DNA of 64,000 bases from Epinephelus fuscoguttatus. Lineage: Eukaryota; Chordata; Actinopteri; Perciformes; Serranidae. The stretch spans positions 31,644,598-31,708,597 of the forward strand of contig NC_064770.1 in assembly GCF_011397635.1 (NCBI RefSeq), given 5' to 3'. Under the pieces are notes generated by a model. The model was not told the DNA's origin. It ran no database searches and was given only the letters and a program-made list of their open reading frames with translations. The stretch's first letter is position 1. Each line of letters starts with the position of its first letter. Of this stretch, positions 1 through 14,076 are shown one piece after another. Position numbers and translations under genes: made by a program.

Positions 1-2869
1 CAGTGCAGAGGGGAAGGTTAGCAGTGAAGTTGTGTAACAGCAGTAAATGTTCAGCGTAGATTACAGATGGACCATAAATAAGCACTGATGCTGCTTGATA
101 CCCAAGAAATTCCTGTGTCTTGCTTCTCAGCTGCTGCGCAAAAGTGCTTTGCTGCTTTTTGGCTCTGTTCATAGACAACACTATGCTCCATCTAGGTTGC
201 AAAATGTAGACAAATATAATTATGCAGTTCCTTTTTATTGGGCATTAACTGTGTGTTATCCGTGTACTGTCAAAAAGAATAAACTTAAAGAGTAAGTAAC
301 TGCTTCAGATCGCAGTTGCGCCGTGAAACGCACGCTTGCACGTAGCTGGTGTATACAGCTGCATAGATTTAAATGAGAGAGTGTATCTGTTGCGTAAAAC
401 ATGCAAGAGAAGAACGTGTCTGATACACTTGCAGTCTAGACAGGGAGGGCAATGGTGAGCCAAAGGGGTTGCAATTGTTGCACTTTTTAAAACTCAACAC
501 AGACAACGCTCACAAATGTTCTAAATTCAGAAGTTTGGACAAAGTTTTTACAACTTAAATTACATTTTTGTTATTTCCAATCCAGGTGCTGGTAATGGAG
601 AAAACGTGAATGGTACGCAACCCTAGTAGCCATTCAGGAAAACAGGGAAGGACAATTAAATTACAGGCCTGATTTAGCGTGGTTGATTATTAACAAACTC
701 ATTAAAGAACAACAACAGAAAGCACGTGGTTAGCACCTGTACTTATGGTCTCTCATGTGACCTAGATTAGGGACGACTGACCTGTGATCAGTTTTAGTAT
801 GCATGTTGTTTTACTCTGCTTCCTTTTAGACAGTTAAGGAAAGTGATCTCAGGGGAAAGTCTGAAGTTAAAGCTACATGATGTTGCTTTTCAAAGCTGAT
901 ATAAATTAATTGCTAGCTAGCATAGGTAGGGTTTTGGATAGAATTTGGTTTCCTGTATATTTTTAAAATCTTCAGCACTACCTTTCACTGGAAAAGGAAA
1001 AACCTGCAATTTCAACTTTCTTAGTATCTTCTCCGTTTCTTTCCCTCCCCCTTTTCAGACTACCTTTTTAACCCTTCTTTTGCGTTTGGTGATTCGGGGT
1101 GCCCCCCCTCCCTCCGTCAGCTGTAGCTGTCGGGGGATGGGCAATTGTCGGCCCATTCATAAACAGATGCTGTCCACGGTGTGTATGTGTGCACTCCAGG
1201 AGGGCCCCACCATGCTCTGCTGTTGTTGTTGTTGTTGAACCCAGAACCATCTGCTGAAGCACTTGATGGCTGGAGGAAGGAGAGAGAGGGGGGGGGAAGT
1301 GTGGGAACAGAGGCAGGAGGGTGGTGACTTAAGGTGGCAGCATTAAAAAGGATGCAACTGGGTGTGCACTTAAAGTTCAATTGTAATAGAGCCATGACTT
1401 TTAACATGTTGACCAGAGTAGTTTAAGGGAATTTAAGCCCCTATTTGGATGAACTGAACATTTCTTACTCTGGTTGAAGGCTTGCAGACTTTAAACTCAC
1501 AGTCTACCCCTTAAGTTGCGTGCATAATACTAAAATTCAAACTTCATCATGTAATAAACATTTTCAAGATCCTTTTCTCTCATAAATATGTCCTATAAAC
1601 ACAGAGAAGGCTGTAGCATCAGCTCTGATCACTGCTGCTCACAACAGCTTAGTGCTGTTTGCAGGATTTTTCTGGGACAATGCTTTTTGATCAACATCAC
1701 TGTAAATGTATGAGTGCTAAGTGATTTTCTGATGGCATCCTTAGGGCTGCCTTTTTGGCAGTGATGAAGCACCATATGCTCTCACAATTTTTGTTAAATG
1801 TAATAGAAAACAAGTCTTAGCCGTGTTTAGTATCTTTCTTATTTAATGCAGTAAATGTTTCCAACATATTAAACATTGGATTTGTAATGCAGAATCGGCA
1901 CCTTTTGACAGTTACAGTGACAACATTTCACCATTCAACAAGCCGCTTTGCAATTATCAAACTAAACTAAGTGATTACACATTGAATGGTGCAGCCACTG
2001 TGTCTGTCTAAGTTGTTTCAGCATCTCTGTACGTCTTTCTGTTTATAGCTAAGGTAAGTGCTGTGCTGTAATCCCATTATCGGATTAGACTGCAGCCTGC
2101 AGCTTTCTCCTGCAGGCTAAATGGCACACCCACCGCGACCAGTGCAGCTAAACTTGACACTCTTCTTGAGGGAGAAGCCACAGTCTGATTACAAACTAAT
2201 AGGAAGACCTTTATTTATTTTCAGGGAGCCAACAAGAGTAATATTCTAATCAGTAAGGAGCAGTGAAAATGTTTAATTACAAAGGTTTAAGTACCCTAGT
2301 TTTATATTTATGGCCGGATGTTTTCATTTGGTTTCATGTGATTACGAAGCAATATACATTGGTGTAATGTTAAGACAGAAAATAAACACCATAGAGAACA
2401 TTGTGTGGGGGCACACGTGTTAAATATCCTTTTATTGTCCAGACATTCACGGTGAAGCTGCGTCCATGTCTCCTGAAATAAAGACAGTCCACTTCTCCCA
2501 TTTTCTGGGGAATATTGCTCCTCTTGACCTCAGGGGAAAAAGTCATCTTTTCCATTAGAAAGATCTCCTTGAGAATTACTAGTGTTACTTTAAATAAGCA
2601 TTAAGTCATGAGAAATACATAGCATGACCAAAGCTCAGCACCATAGAGTCAAAAAAGAAACAGATGAATGTATTATTATTTCATTATAGATAACTTTGTT
2701 GAATATTTTTCAATTTAATAAGTTAAAGGGAAGTTAAAAAGGATTTCTACATTTTTTAACCAGCTCTGTGTCATTGGTTTAGGCAGTGTGTGCAGATAAA
2801 TGGTGATTTCGGATATCATTATTTTGTATATGTTGTCTTTTCCTGCTTTGAAAGGCTGCATTATGGTGA

Positions 2870-3095
2870 AGTGATGTAAATTTCTGAACTTAACAGACTG
2901 TTCTAGCTGTTGTATTATTTGCCTTTACCAACGTAGTCATTATGTCAACATTAGATAAGTATTTATCAAAGATTTCATTGTGTACATATTTTGTGAAAGC
3001 ACCAATTGTAAACCCTACAATAATGTTGCAATATTGATATCAACATATCTGATAAAAAACATATTGTAATATTTGATTTTCTTGATACAGTCCAG
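2870..3095. repeat. Short hAT-derived dispersed repeat, copy 1
   Basis: The segment with TCATTGTGTACATATTTTG and GAAAGCACCAATTGTAAACC closely resembles 41530-41690, and it ends in a degenerate CCAGCCC-type terminus near 3095. Two related copies in one window, plus that terminus, point to a non-autonomous hAT-like repeat. Confidence 0.55.
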
Positions 3096-5094
3096 CCCCT
3101 GGCTTCCCCCTCGTGCTGCAAGCACCGGGAGCTCCTCTTCCATCTGCCTTCAAACAATCACCAAGACAGAGCTGGTTGAATATTGGCGAACTTCCCCTTT
3201 TGAAAGAGCAAAAATCATGAAGCTGACATCCTAGAATTGTTGAAGCATATGATAGTAACTGTGCCACACAAAATGTAATAGCAACAACGGTGACAATAAT
3301 GGTAATTCCTCCTGTTGTTCACAGGGAACATACCCATAGAGGGAAGAACAGTGGATGGAAGAGAGAGAAAGACGGAGAGTGTGACGAGGACGGAGGATAA
3401 GAAGATACAGGGCTGGTCAAAAGGTGAGAAGAAGGAGCTGTGGGAGAGTTGTGTTGTGTGAAAATTGATTAAAGATAATGCCATTGCTCCGTGCTGTGTC
3501 TAAATATTTGTATTGATTTGCCATCGCAAATGTAGTTACTCTCGGAGAGGATTCAGTGTTCTGCTGCTTCTAGGACACACACTTCTAGGAAATATTTATC
3601 TGTCATGAGCGATGTGCCACTAAAACCAGTCACTCCAATTCTCATGGTGTTCAAAAGACCTATTTTTCCAAACACCAGAAGCAATTGTGCACAGTAAGCA
3701 AGGATGGGATTAATATTCCATATCTCTAGAATTGTACTCAAGGCAGTAAAAACAGCTTCACAAATATCAGTGTTGCAGTTTTGTGTGGAGACATAATTCT
3801 GGCAATAGATGATAGGAACTGGTGCAGTATATAAAAAGCAAAGCACGTCTAACTCCCAGAGGACTTGAGAAAATCCACAAACTACTTGGCTCAAGACATC
3901 AAGTTCTATTTTATTTTTTTAAACTACTAGTCCAATTTGGCTTTGAAGCCTTCATGGATTTCACAATATTTAAGTGTTTATTTTTCCAGCATTTTTTCGT
4001 CCTTGCATGGTCTGGGCTCTGTCTCTGTCTGTGCCTGCAGTGCCGTGTGCTTTGCTCTTATGACAGCGCCCGGTGTACTTTGCCATGTGACGTAGGAGTG
4101 TTTTCCATTTGAATTGCCGTTGCAGTTTCCATTGAGTCCTGTTTGTACGAGCCTACTTCAGTTACAGCTGAAACTACTGTCATGGCTAGTGTAGGCAGGA
4201 AGTCTGATAGCGTCTATCCCTGACCTTGAGTGTGTCTTTGTGTTTCACTTGCTCTCTCTGTCTCTTGCTTTTGTTTTTGCTTCTCTCCGACCGTCATCTT
4301 GCTGTGTCTATAGTCTCCCCCGCTTATTGTATTGTTTGTCTCAGTACAAACAGAGAAGTAGCTCAGAGTTTAAGTCTCCGTGGTATCAAACTAAACTGGC
4401 ACAGACATTTATCGGCATGTGAGCTCCTCCCCTCAGATAATGGTTATACAATAACACAAGTGTAATCATTGTACCTCTGAAAGACTCACTGTCTGTACAT
4501 AACAGAGTCTTACTATAGCTGGAGGCTATAGGTTGATTTGCCCCCAGTTGTCAGCAGCTCTTTAGCATTTACCAGTTTGATTATCTTTTGTCTTGAATCC
4601 AGTAAGAACATGGCATTTTTCTGTTTTTGCTCATTCTTGCTAGTACAGCTGCACCAGTTAGATGGTTTGACAGAAGATTATTCTGCACCAATTGTGAAAT
4701 TTGATCGCCATTAAACTTGGCCCCAATTTCATACAGAGTCTCGTTGACTAGCCAGGTTTTGACAAATAAACGCGATAAAGTGATGGATTGATTGAGGAAA
4801 ATAAAAGCCTGGGCTATTGATTGAATATTTATAGAAAAATTTCAAGCAAAAATGCAAATAGTTTTTAAAATGTGAGGTTGCACCTTAAGTGATATCTCTT
4901 TTTTTCATTATATTAACTTATTAAAATTGCAAATACAAATTAAACTTTTGGTAGCTTATGAGAAAAATAAAATTGCTTTTTCAGTCCACTAGGCAAATTT
5001 TGCTACAATAAAAATGTGAAATTAATAGACTGAAAACTTTGTTATTAGATAAAACAGATGATTTGATTTCCTTTGGGGATATCATTAGCAGTTT

Positions 5095-5257
5095 TAAAGA
5101 AAGTAATAAATGGTAATATACCACAATATATATTTCCAAAATATTTAGCGTATTGCAAAATATTTAAAATTGCAAGGATATTGTATTGTGACTTAAGTAT
5201 CTTTAAACTATCGTATTGCGGGGTGTAAGATGATTCCCAACCTCTAGTATTTGTACA
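5095..5257. repeat. AT-rich dispersed repeat end
   Basis: Tandem-like phrases (ACCACAATATATATT, TATTGCAAAATATT, AAACTATCGTATTGCGGGGTG) followed by GATTCCCAACCTCTAG resemble termini of teleost non-autonomous hAT elements. No partner terminus or target-site duplication was found. Confidence 0.3.
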
Positions 5258-5309
5258 AAGTTCATCGATGACTGAGTGTGACATCACAATTTAAAAGCCC
5301 TCGTTGACT

Positions 5310-5756
5310 GAAAAACCTGGTAACAAGCAGTATCGAAATGTCTCCAGTCAAAAGCATCGAGGTTCTGATCCCGTTCTGTCCCGACTCTCCGCTGGATTAG
5401 CAAACTTTCTGTTGCTGCTGTCTCCAGAGCCGCTCTCCTCCCAGCGAACAGTCAGTACAGCGTTTTCCAGCCAACACAGTAGCAGCTGCGAACACGAACA
5501 CTGAGCCCTTGAAATGTCCCAACAAATTCACAGCAACTCGGAAACAGCTCGACTGAAATCATTACAGTCTGGTGTGCTGAAGATGAATACGGTGTGTTTA
5601 ATGGAGTTAGCAACTTAGCATGCGGAGATCCCTCCAGATTGTTGGATATTATAGTTGTATCAGTCTCTACTGGTATTGGTATACCATTATGGGTGCTGGT
5701 ATTGGCACTGTTATTTAACAACATAAAATATTTGTTTTTAATGATACCCAGCCCTA
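5310..5756. mobile_element. hAT relic, GGGTATCG family, copy 1
   Basis: The right end reads AATGATACCCAGCCCTA, the inverse of the TAGGGCTGGGTATCG terminus at 37753. The left end is not recognisable. Positions 5403-5470 also resemble 45328-45440 (AACTTTCTGTTGCTG and GCTCTCCT blocks), so part of it is a multi-copy repeat. Confidence 0.5.
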
Positions 5757-8559
5757 CTGACATAACAAACACTTTCGAAGACAACACCCTGTTATGAACA
5801 GTTTTCACGATGAGAAGAATCTGCGCTCTATAAAACAAAACATGCTTAACCTACAGACGACTTAAGAAATCCACCTGTTGATGTTATCAAACCGCCAATT
5901 AGAAAGGGACTGACCAATGCTCCTATTGACTGCTTAAAACTATTTATAGAGTAGACAAAAGTACCTGAGCATACCTGGCAGTAACCACAACCTACCTGGG
6001 TGTGCCTGGCAGGTGACTGTAAAGTGAAATGGATGATTGGATAATAGACAAACCAGCTAATGAATCATACACAACACCTGAAGCTTGTGCCTCTGCGCAC
6101 ATGTCCCTTGGTTTGGGTTAGATATGTGTGTGGGGGGGGGGCCCCTTCAGACTCCTCCCAAAGTTGCTGTGACGACAGTGCACTGTGTGACAAGTGGGCT
6201 TATCTGCTCCTGCACACGCACACTGTACATGTAATCTCATGTACAACATACTGTTGTGAAAGGGACGCAGTCACACAGTACAGTAACACCTGCACTCCAG
6301 TATATTACATGTTTTCTTTACACTTCCTCATGTTTTTCACACCCTCACATTGATTGCAGTTGAAGCAGAAACGATTCAGACTGCGTGCCTCCACTCCCAA
6401 ATTTCCCCTTGGCTTAGCTATTGATAAATGAGGGTTTTTGCTTATTTGAGAGAGAAAGACACTGGCATGTTCTCCTTGCACTGATGTCATCTTGCTCAGA
6501 CAAGCCCAGAGGAGTTGGGAGTGTTTAGGAATGTTGCCATAACAACAAGGTCTTCCCTAACAGGAGCTCTGTTACTGGTTGGTTCAGCCCAGAGAGTAGC
6601 TATGGGATGGGTTGCCCCACCAAAGATGAATTGAAACCAAGCTCAAACATAATCTTTAATAACGCACTGTATATATAGCATATAGTGTATATAGCACACA
6701 GAGGCAGCAACGCAAGCCCTCCAAATTAAACATGTCCGTGCGTATGAGGATTGTTTGACAACGTGCTTGTGTTAGAGTTGGAGCAGATTTTCAAACACAG
6801 CACGACAGAGGTAGGAACAGACAATGAGGAAACATGTCCATGTATGCTCCGATGGACCTTTAATTAGTGTGCATTTGTTCAATACAATATAAAATAGAAG
6901 TGCAGTGACTGCATTAAAGCTTTTTATGCATTTGTGATATGATGGCAGAAATCAATTTTCTGCCAGCACTAACTGTTTAGCCGATCCACATCATGACCTC
7001 TTTACCTGTGTGCTTTTTATATGTCATATGCCGCCCACTCTTAGTGTTGAAAATGAGAGAAATGTCTGCACAGAGTTTTTGTTGCCGAGGGCCCAATGTG
7101 TTTTACTGGCATGCAAATGATGTTAAAGAATATGTCTGCTTTTGGCAACAAAGCACCGTGCTTCAAAATAGATTTTGTAGTTGCATGGCAACAGCAGGAC
7201 ACGTGAAAAGCGCCTGTAGTTAAAAACAATGCTCAGTTGACAGTCACTGCATGAAGAGTTTTTTTCAAATGGTCAAGTCAAACAGCTCAAAGCTTGAAAA
7301 ATGCACCGTTTGTCCTTATGCTGACCTTTGATAAGTGAATGTATGGTGTCTCTAGTAATTGGCATCACCTTCTACACATAGAATAAGTAATCTAAAACAA
7401 TACCCATGTCAGGCAAATCAAGCTTCCTCTGAAACTAAAGCATACGATTCAATTAAACACGTGTTTTGGGTGAAGAAAGATTTTTTTTCTCTGGGATGCC
7501 TTTGGGCCAAAAGGACTCAGTGAACTCCTATCAGTATGTCAAGGGATGCACCCTTTTTTCTTTTTACTGTGTGAACAACAAATCTTTGTTGTCAGTGACA
7601 GGCGAAGAGCCAGGTAACACTAACTGCTACCAGCCAGTACCGAGAACTAGCAGATAACAGAAGTCGATTGAGAAAAAACAATTTAAAAAAATTACTATTC
7701 AGCAAAATTAAATCACAGCCATACTATGATGTTTTCAGTATAATTTTGTAAAATTCAATTTTTGGCAAGAACCTTGAATAAATACAGTTGTGTGAAGGAA
7801 AAATTTGTTGATGTTTTCACGGTGGATTAAAAAAAAATACGAGAGAAAGATTTCTAATTCATAAAGTAAAAAGACTTTTGAAGCAGTTTTAAAAGTTTTT
7901 CATGTGAAAGCTTATCAGAACAGGTAGTTTTTTATGATTAAATTCTTTGTTTCTCAGACATAAAAGGGCGAATAAATAACAAAAACAAAATTTACAACAA
8001 GAAAGCGCTGGCTATCGGCCACGTTTCTTATCTCAACTTCCCCGCATACAACATAAAATCAGCTTGATTGTATTGCATATTATATCAGCTCACCTGCTTT
8101 TTTGCAGTGGAGAAAGTTTCCCAAGTACTCAGAACTTTGAAATATCTTCAAATGTCCCTGCAGATATACCTGCATTATTACAGGTTCTGTTTTGGTATGC
8201 GTACATTTGCCCATCAGCCTTTCAAGTCTATTCAGATGTACCTTGGTTTAGATCCACCTCTGTTCTACTCCTACTCTCCAGGTTAGTTTATGTAACAGTT
8301 AAGGTAGGAAACGGGGCCAAAACACTTTCTTGGTTAATTCTATTGATCCTTCCTTCAACTGTTGTAGCTTTCAGCATGTTGGTCATTTTGCCAACTTGCC
8401 TCTTTAGTTTCTTTGCTTCTTGCTGCGTCTGTTGAACGGAGTACACATTGTACTGGGTTCATGTGCTGCTGACTTCAGGAAGTTGACCTCTTTGCTTTTT
8501 ATACATGTTAGAAGCTGCAGCTGCATTCCTCTCACATCAGCCCCAGTGACAGGCTCTTT

Positions 8560-8765
8560 AGCTCTTTTGCCTTTTTGTCCCTCCTTTCTCACATTCCACT
8601 TCTCTCTGCCTTCTGTCTTCCTTCTCCTTACCTCGACATCTTGTGTTTTTTTTTTGTTTTTTTTTACTATTCTGTTCACATTTCTCTTTCTCTCACTCAG
8701 CCGCACTCTCTGTGTTTGTGTCTTGTCCCTATATTCCCTCTTCCCCCCCTCAACCCTCTCTGTCT
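8560..8765. repeat. Pyrimidine-rich tract
   Basis: Long CT-rich low-complexity sequence on the + strand with T runs at 8648-8668. It produces hydrophobic (+) and Lys/Arg-rich (-) open frames of 170-180 codons that I judge spurious. Confidence 0.6.
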
Positions 8766-9382
8766 GTAAGATGATAGCAGTCGAGCCGCTGCCAACTCCA
8801 GGGGCCCTCATGAAAGCTGTTCTCAGATGGGAGCACAGGGAAAGAGGAACAAACTGTACTCTATGTACTGAGGAACGGCAAAGAACATGCTTATATTTAC
8901 CAGGCATTAATGTTTTCACATTCATGAAGAATGCCGTTGTGTGTTGTACTCACTAGCCTAACAAATAAATCAGCCTTCAAATTAAAAACACAGATAGTCT
9001 TGAGAATTACTTTAAATATTGATTTGTATGTAGACATTTATAAATCATTTTGCCTGCATAATGTTAGGAAAAAAGTGAAAAATACCCCTCACCACAGTTC
9101 ATCATCAAGTTAATTGTTTTGTCTGAAAAATATTCCAATTGTTAACGTATTGACTTTATGATCGCATGACAAAATTAAAGGAACCAAATTCTCAGTTTGA
9201 GAAACTAGGACCAGTAGATTGAAGGCATTTTTGCCTAAAACATGCCTTTTTTGATTAGTTTATTATTGAAATAGTAGGTGATTATTTTTCTGTTGATATA
9301 TCCAGGCTCTGTGCTGGGCTCTCTTACCTTTCTTCCGGCAAGAACAGGGAGCTTCTCTGGTGGGAAAATGCAGTGTGGAGAG

Positions 9383-10439
9383 TAGGGCCGTAACGGTACA
9401 TGTATTTGTGTCGAACCGTTCGGTACGTGACTTTCGGTTTGGCACGGCCCTGTACCGAATTATTGGGCGCAGGATGTTATTTTATTTTGTTTTATTTAAA
9501 TTTGGTTTTTTGTGAGCCAAACCATTTGAAATATCTAGTTCCCCGACGGACATAATTGAGTGACAGACCAAGTCCGAACGTAAATCTCCGCTTTCACTTT
9601 GTGCAGCTCATTCTCGCATTTTGACAACATGGCAAGTGAGCCTGATGAATCTGAAGACCCACCCACAAACCTTAAGTCCTCCATTTGGGAACACTTTGGT
9701 TTCAGGGTAAAATACGAAGATGGAAATAAACAAGTGGACAAGACAAAAGCAGTGTGCTGACACTGCAGAACAGCGGTCGGGTATGTACTTGGAAACACGT
9801 CTAACATGCTAACGCATCTAAAGCGTCACCACCCGGGTTTGAACGTTAACCGGCACAACTAGAAAAATTAATCTGGTGCAAACTACGATATCGTCGTCGT
9901 TTAAAAAGAGAACGTTTCCCTGACCATCGCGCTAAAGAAATAATCAACGCCATTGGAGTTGAGTAAAATTGTTTAAGCTGCACTTTAGATGTAAGCATGT
10001 TTTGTTTACTGCACTTTAACAAAGTGGGAAAGCTAAGTAAGTTCCTTGTAAAACTGAATCTGAGCAGGTTTTAAAGCTGACCAGCAGCACTATACTTTTT
10101 ATTTTAATTGAGTAAAACTGTTAAAGCAGAATTGTATATTTATATTTTTCATTCAAAAAATGTGTTAAAAAAACAGCAGGATTTTTATTTTTCACTTTTA
10201 TATTTCTATTTTCATTCAAACAATGTGAAAAAGCAGGATTTTATATATATTTGTTTCATTCAAAAATTGTGTAAAAAGAGTTAACTGCTGTGATGGTATG
10301 TTTTAATAAGGTTACCAATAAGTAAAAGATATTTAATAGTTGTCTATTTTTTTCATTACTGTACCGAAAAAAACCGAACCGTGACTTGTGTACCGAGGTA
10401 CGTACCGAACCGTGATTTTTGTGTACCGTTACACCCCTA
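9383..10439. mobile_element. Non-autonomous hAT transposon with BED-finger relic
   Basis: Termini are TAGGGCCGTAACGGTACA and, inverted, TAGGGGTGTAACGGTACA (16 of 18 match). The element is flanked by a perfect 8-bp duplication GTGGAGAG (9375-9382 and 10440-10447), the hAT hallmark. From ATG at 9629 a BED zinc-finger fragment reads SSIWEHFGF, then C-x2-C with an in-frame TGA where Trp would be expected, then NMLTHLKRHH. The rest of the transposase is gone. Length 1057 bp. Confidence 0.88.
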
Positions 10440-13400
10440 GTGGAGAGTTGGTGATCCCACGAGCTGGTCCATTTACTTGCACTGCCACACAGCCAGTGTT
10501 TCCCAGGCGTTAGAAACCGTGCTTTTTAGGGGGAATCGGGCTTGGTCTGGCTCGGGTTCGTGCTTAGTTTTATGTTATGATCTCAGACAGGCAGGGCATG
10601 GGCTTCAGCTTGGGTCTATTCGGTTCAGGTTGTATTTTTTGTCCGTTGAGAACTCTAGCCAGTCTTGCCTTAAAGGTGCCCCTGTTGAAATAAAAAGCGT
10701 AGCACACCCCAGTGGGCGCCATGTTACAAGGTGCTTGGTCAGGGTACACAACCAAGCAACACGACAAGTTTCGGAGCCTTCACGCTCGGTGCCAAGTGAG
10801 TGAATATGTCATTTTATGGTGCATGAAGCTTGCACTGGGGGACAGGAACAGTTGCGTATTACATATTCTTAAATAGTATTTTTTAGAATATTTTGTAGTG
10901 CCTGCTGTGTAACACAGGGACAACGTATTACTATTCCTATTGTTAATTCTTATCATTCTTAATTCTCTGTAAAACCTTAGCTGCGAAACTCGTCCAGCAG
11001 CGTTGCCGACACATCAAAATGTGTAGTATGTATTACATGTAGTTTGCAGTACTTGTAGTAGGCAGTTCACATTAATGACTTAGTGACGGCAACAGGCACC
11101 TGTCAGAATTTCTTGCGAAATTTTCTAGTCTGTATTTATGTTTTTTGTCTATGCACCAACATACCAAAGCAAATTCCTTGGAAGTGAAATGTACTTGCCA
11201 GTAAACTAGTTTCTGATTCTGAAAACAGGCTGATAGTGTAATTTATGGAAACTGATTTCATGTTCATTGTGCAATACATTATTTTGGTTAAGTGCATGAT
11301 GAGCACTGCCTCAAGTGACGTGTTCAGCATCTTTCTACATTATATCCATTATATCCATCCCCTTATAAGGCCAGACAGTTTTTCCCTGCGTAGCCTCTTT
11401 GAATCGGATGCTTTGGGGTTGACAGAGGTCTTTCCATGTTGGAAGGTTGAGTCAAGATCCATGGAAGTAAACAACTCACTTTGCTGGAATTGGCTTGCCC
11501 TTTTTAGTGCTGTGGCTGCCTGAGGGAGCAGGTCAATACTTTACCTTTCTGTTCTGCTGTTGTCTTATGGACAATCAATCTTCTTAAAATACTTTTGGGC
11601 CATTTTTTCCTGCATTTTTTTTAATGATGATGATGATATTACTGTCGTGTGTTTTTGATTGGTTCCAGAGCGCAGCTAAGCAGCTTCTGGCAGGCTTTAT
11701 GTTTAGATGCTGGCAGTATGCCCAGGTTTAGCTGTGAGTTAACAAAGGTGGAGTTTGGCCTCAGTTAGGTGTGTCTGGTCTGTATGTTTGGTTTTATAGC
11801 ATTGGTGGCTGGTTTGTGTGTCTGAAAGAAACCTTTTTCCTCATATAAACTGCAATTGTTGGATTACTTTGTCTTGTTGTAATAAAGTTATTCTAACTAC
11901 AATAAATACGCCTCTCTACGTGGTATATTAGAATCAATAAAAATCTTAACAAATGCCCCAGACTTTTAACACATGCATGCTTCATTGCATCTGCACACTC
12001 GCTCATTGTCCACACATGGGTTTGTTTGTTCACTTATCATATTGGCTGGTGAACAGAGTGGTTGCTATTTGAACTGAGGGTTTATAAATAGACCTGTGTA
12101 CTGCTGCAGCAGGCAGAGAGAACTAACACTTGGTAACCTGCACTAGGAAAAGGTCAGGAGACACGCACACACACACTTTCCTTCTCGCTGTCAAACACAC
12201 TGGTCCACTTGTACTGAAGGATGTATGCGTCTCCTCACTGTTGATTCGTGCCTTTGTCCTCTTCATCCTTTGATTGTTTTTGCCTCCCTTTGTCTCGCTG
12301 TCTTGGCTCCCTTATTTCTTGTCTTCCTTTGCTCTAGGATAAGAGGGTTTGCTTGCCATAACATCCAAGGACAGTGCTGCCAGCTTTAAACCTGTTGTAT
12401 AACCTTAATCTAGTCTAACCCATTCACATTCATCCCCCTTCAAGAAGACATGGTGTGTGTGAAGTGGTCAGTCCCCCTCTACCTCCTTCATGGTATTTTT
12501 TCTGACTAACCAAGCTGACTCACATACTTGTCTCACACTCGGTGTACCAGAGAGATGGGAATAATTAGTCTCTTTAAACAAGAGAAAAGAGGGAAAGCAT
12601 AAGGCTGCAAAAATGCTCCAAATATATTTAAATAGTATATTTGTATTGGCATAGTCAAAGTGGCTGCCACTGGCAACATGTAACCTTCATAGCTGTGCTG
12701 TAGCCTCCTTTGGAGTTGGCCTGCACTTCCACTAAAATGAAACCATGCATCAAAGCTTAGGCAATGCCACGTGGAAACAATAAGAATAGTGATCAGCTTA
12801 GTCTGTTTGTGTAGGGTGGCGCTGGCAGAGATTGTTTACAGTGAAGGCAACACCAATTGTTTCATTTTCAGTAATGCTAGATACAACCCCACTGCAAACC
12901 TCCTTGTGCCGATCGTCACTCTGTCACAGGGGATGAATTTTTTTTTTAATCACAATTACCTTGGCTAAATGCACAATAGGCCAGTCAGACCTTTCTATTT
13001 GGTGTCTTAGCACTTTTTCTGCTGTCAGTTCTCAAGTTTCACACTTTAAAGGTTCCTTAAATAATTAACTATTTGCCTCCTTGTCAAATATTTATTAGTT
13101 TCCAAAATCCACATTGACAACCCATCACATCAGCATACATTAGATCCACACACAGCACTTATTTCAAAAGAAAATATGTCACTTTAAATATGGTTTGCTT
13201 GTTACTCCCGGTTTTACCTTCCAAAACAGCAGTGAAGAACACCGGGAGCAAGCGGCAGGAGTTTTTATTGACACAGATAACAATGAAGGCGAATCAGAAT
13301 CACCAAGTGTTCTCTGGTCTAGCTCAGCTATAACCACAAAAACACCGAATCTGTCCGCACGTTGGCGTGTCGTTCACTACCGCCTGTTATTACAGACATA

Positions 13401-13772
13401 GGAACTAACCACAGACACTTGCCTCGTTCATGGACTTACAGTGGTGCGCCGCTGTAGTTCACAATGCCCAGTGTGCTGCTGTAGAATCAATATGGGGGTA
13501 ACACTGGAATGGATATTTGGTATTTTGGGCATTAAAAAAAGATTGTTTTGGCCTGGTGGAGGTTCCCATTGGTCTGTAAAATTGTAGGGGAAACACTGCC
13601 ATTGATGGTTTGATCCTGCACAGTGCAGGATCGCTGTGGATTGACATGACCGTATGTTCCATAAGACACCCAAGTGATGAATGTCTGAAACAATATATAT
13701 GATATATGCATACAGTATATTGGCCTAACCATCTTTCTCTCCTCTTCTCTCTCTCTCTGTCTCTCTGCACAG

Positions 13773-14076
13773 TGCCAGAGCATACCAAGTCAAGGCAGAG
13801 TCCTAAATCTAAACCACATCCCCCCCTTCCCCTCTCCCCACACATACACACACAGACACACTCACATACAGTCCTCAGCAATGCCAAGGGGGCCTGATCA
13901 GCCTGCTGCCCGCTCTGACAAGTCCTGCCTCTTCACGTCACACCCTTGAGGCTGTGCCCTCTGAGCTTTGACCTTTGACCTCCCCTTTGTCGACCTGGGA
14001 ACCAGAGGTCACCTGTTCTCCACTCAGCCAGGGGACGCCCTCCTGCCCAGCCAGGAGCCGCAAGCCGCACTCACAG
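13773..14076 (+). other. tnrc6a: tnrc6a 5' untranslated exon
   Basis: A pyrimidine tract ending CTGCACAG precedes 13773 and CACTCACAG/GTAAGC closes the exon at 14076. In the frame that would join the ATG of the next exon there is a TGA near 13951 and no ATG after it, so the exon reads as 5' UTR for this transcript. It could be an internal exon of a longer transcript in another arrangement. Confidence 0.6.

Larger units (their letters stand above)
1..13772. other. Non-coding flank or 5' intron upstream of tnrc6a, repeat-rich
   Basis: I see no exon with homology that I recognise on either strand. Contents: a hAT-derived short repeat (2870-3095), a second AT-rich repeat (5095-5257), a GGGTATCG-family hAT relic (5310-5756), a complete non-autonomous hAT (9383-10439) and a pyrimidine-rich tract (8560-8765). 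The rest is AT-rich single-copy-looking DNA. Open frames here are short or low-complexity. Confidence 0.6.

Noticed and set aside
3553-3894. Minus-strand frame of 113 codons
   Set aside because: Hydrophobic and Cys-rich without any motif I recognise and without splice or promoter context. Most likely chance, though a decayed repeat is possible.
8064-8435. Plus-strand frame of 123 codons with membrane-like segments
   Set aside because: No ATG near its start, T-rich DNA yields hydrophobic residues, and nothing in it is family-like.
8404-8956. Overlapping open frames of 173-178 codons on both strands
   Set aside because: They come from a CT-rich tract. One is hydrophobic and the other Lys/Arg-rich, with no domain.
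12083-12090. TATAAATA as a possible tnrc6a promoter
   Set aside because: A lone TATA match in AT-rich DNA, with no supported exon between it and 13773.
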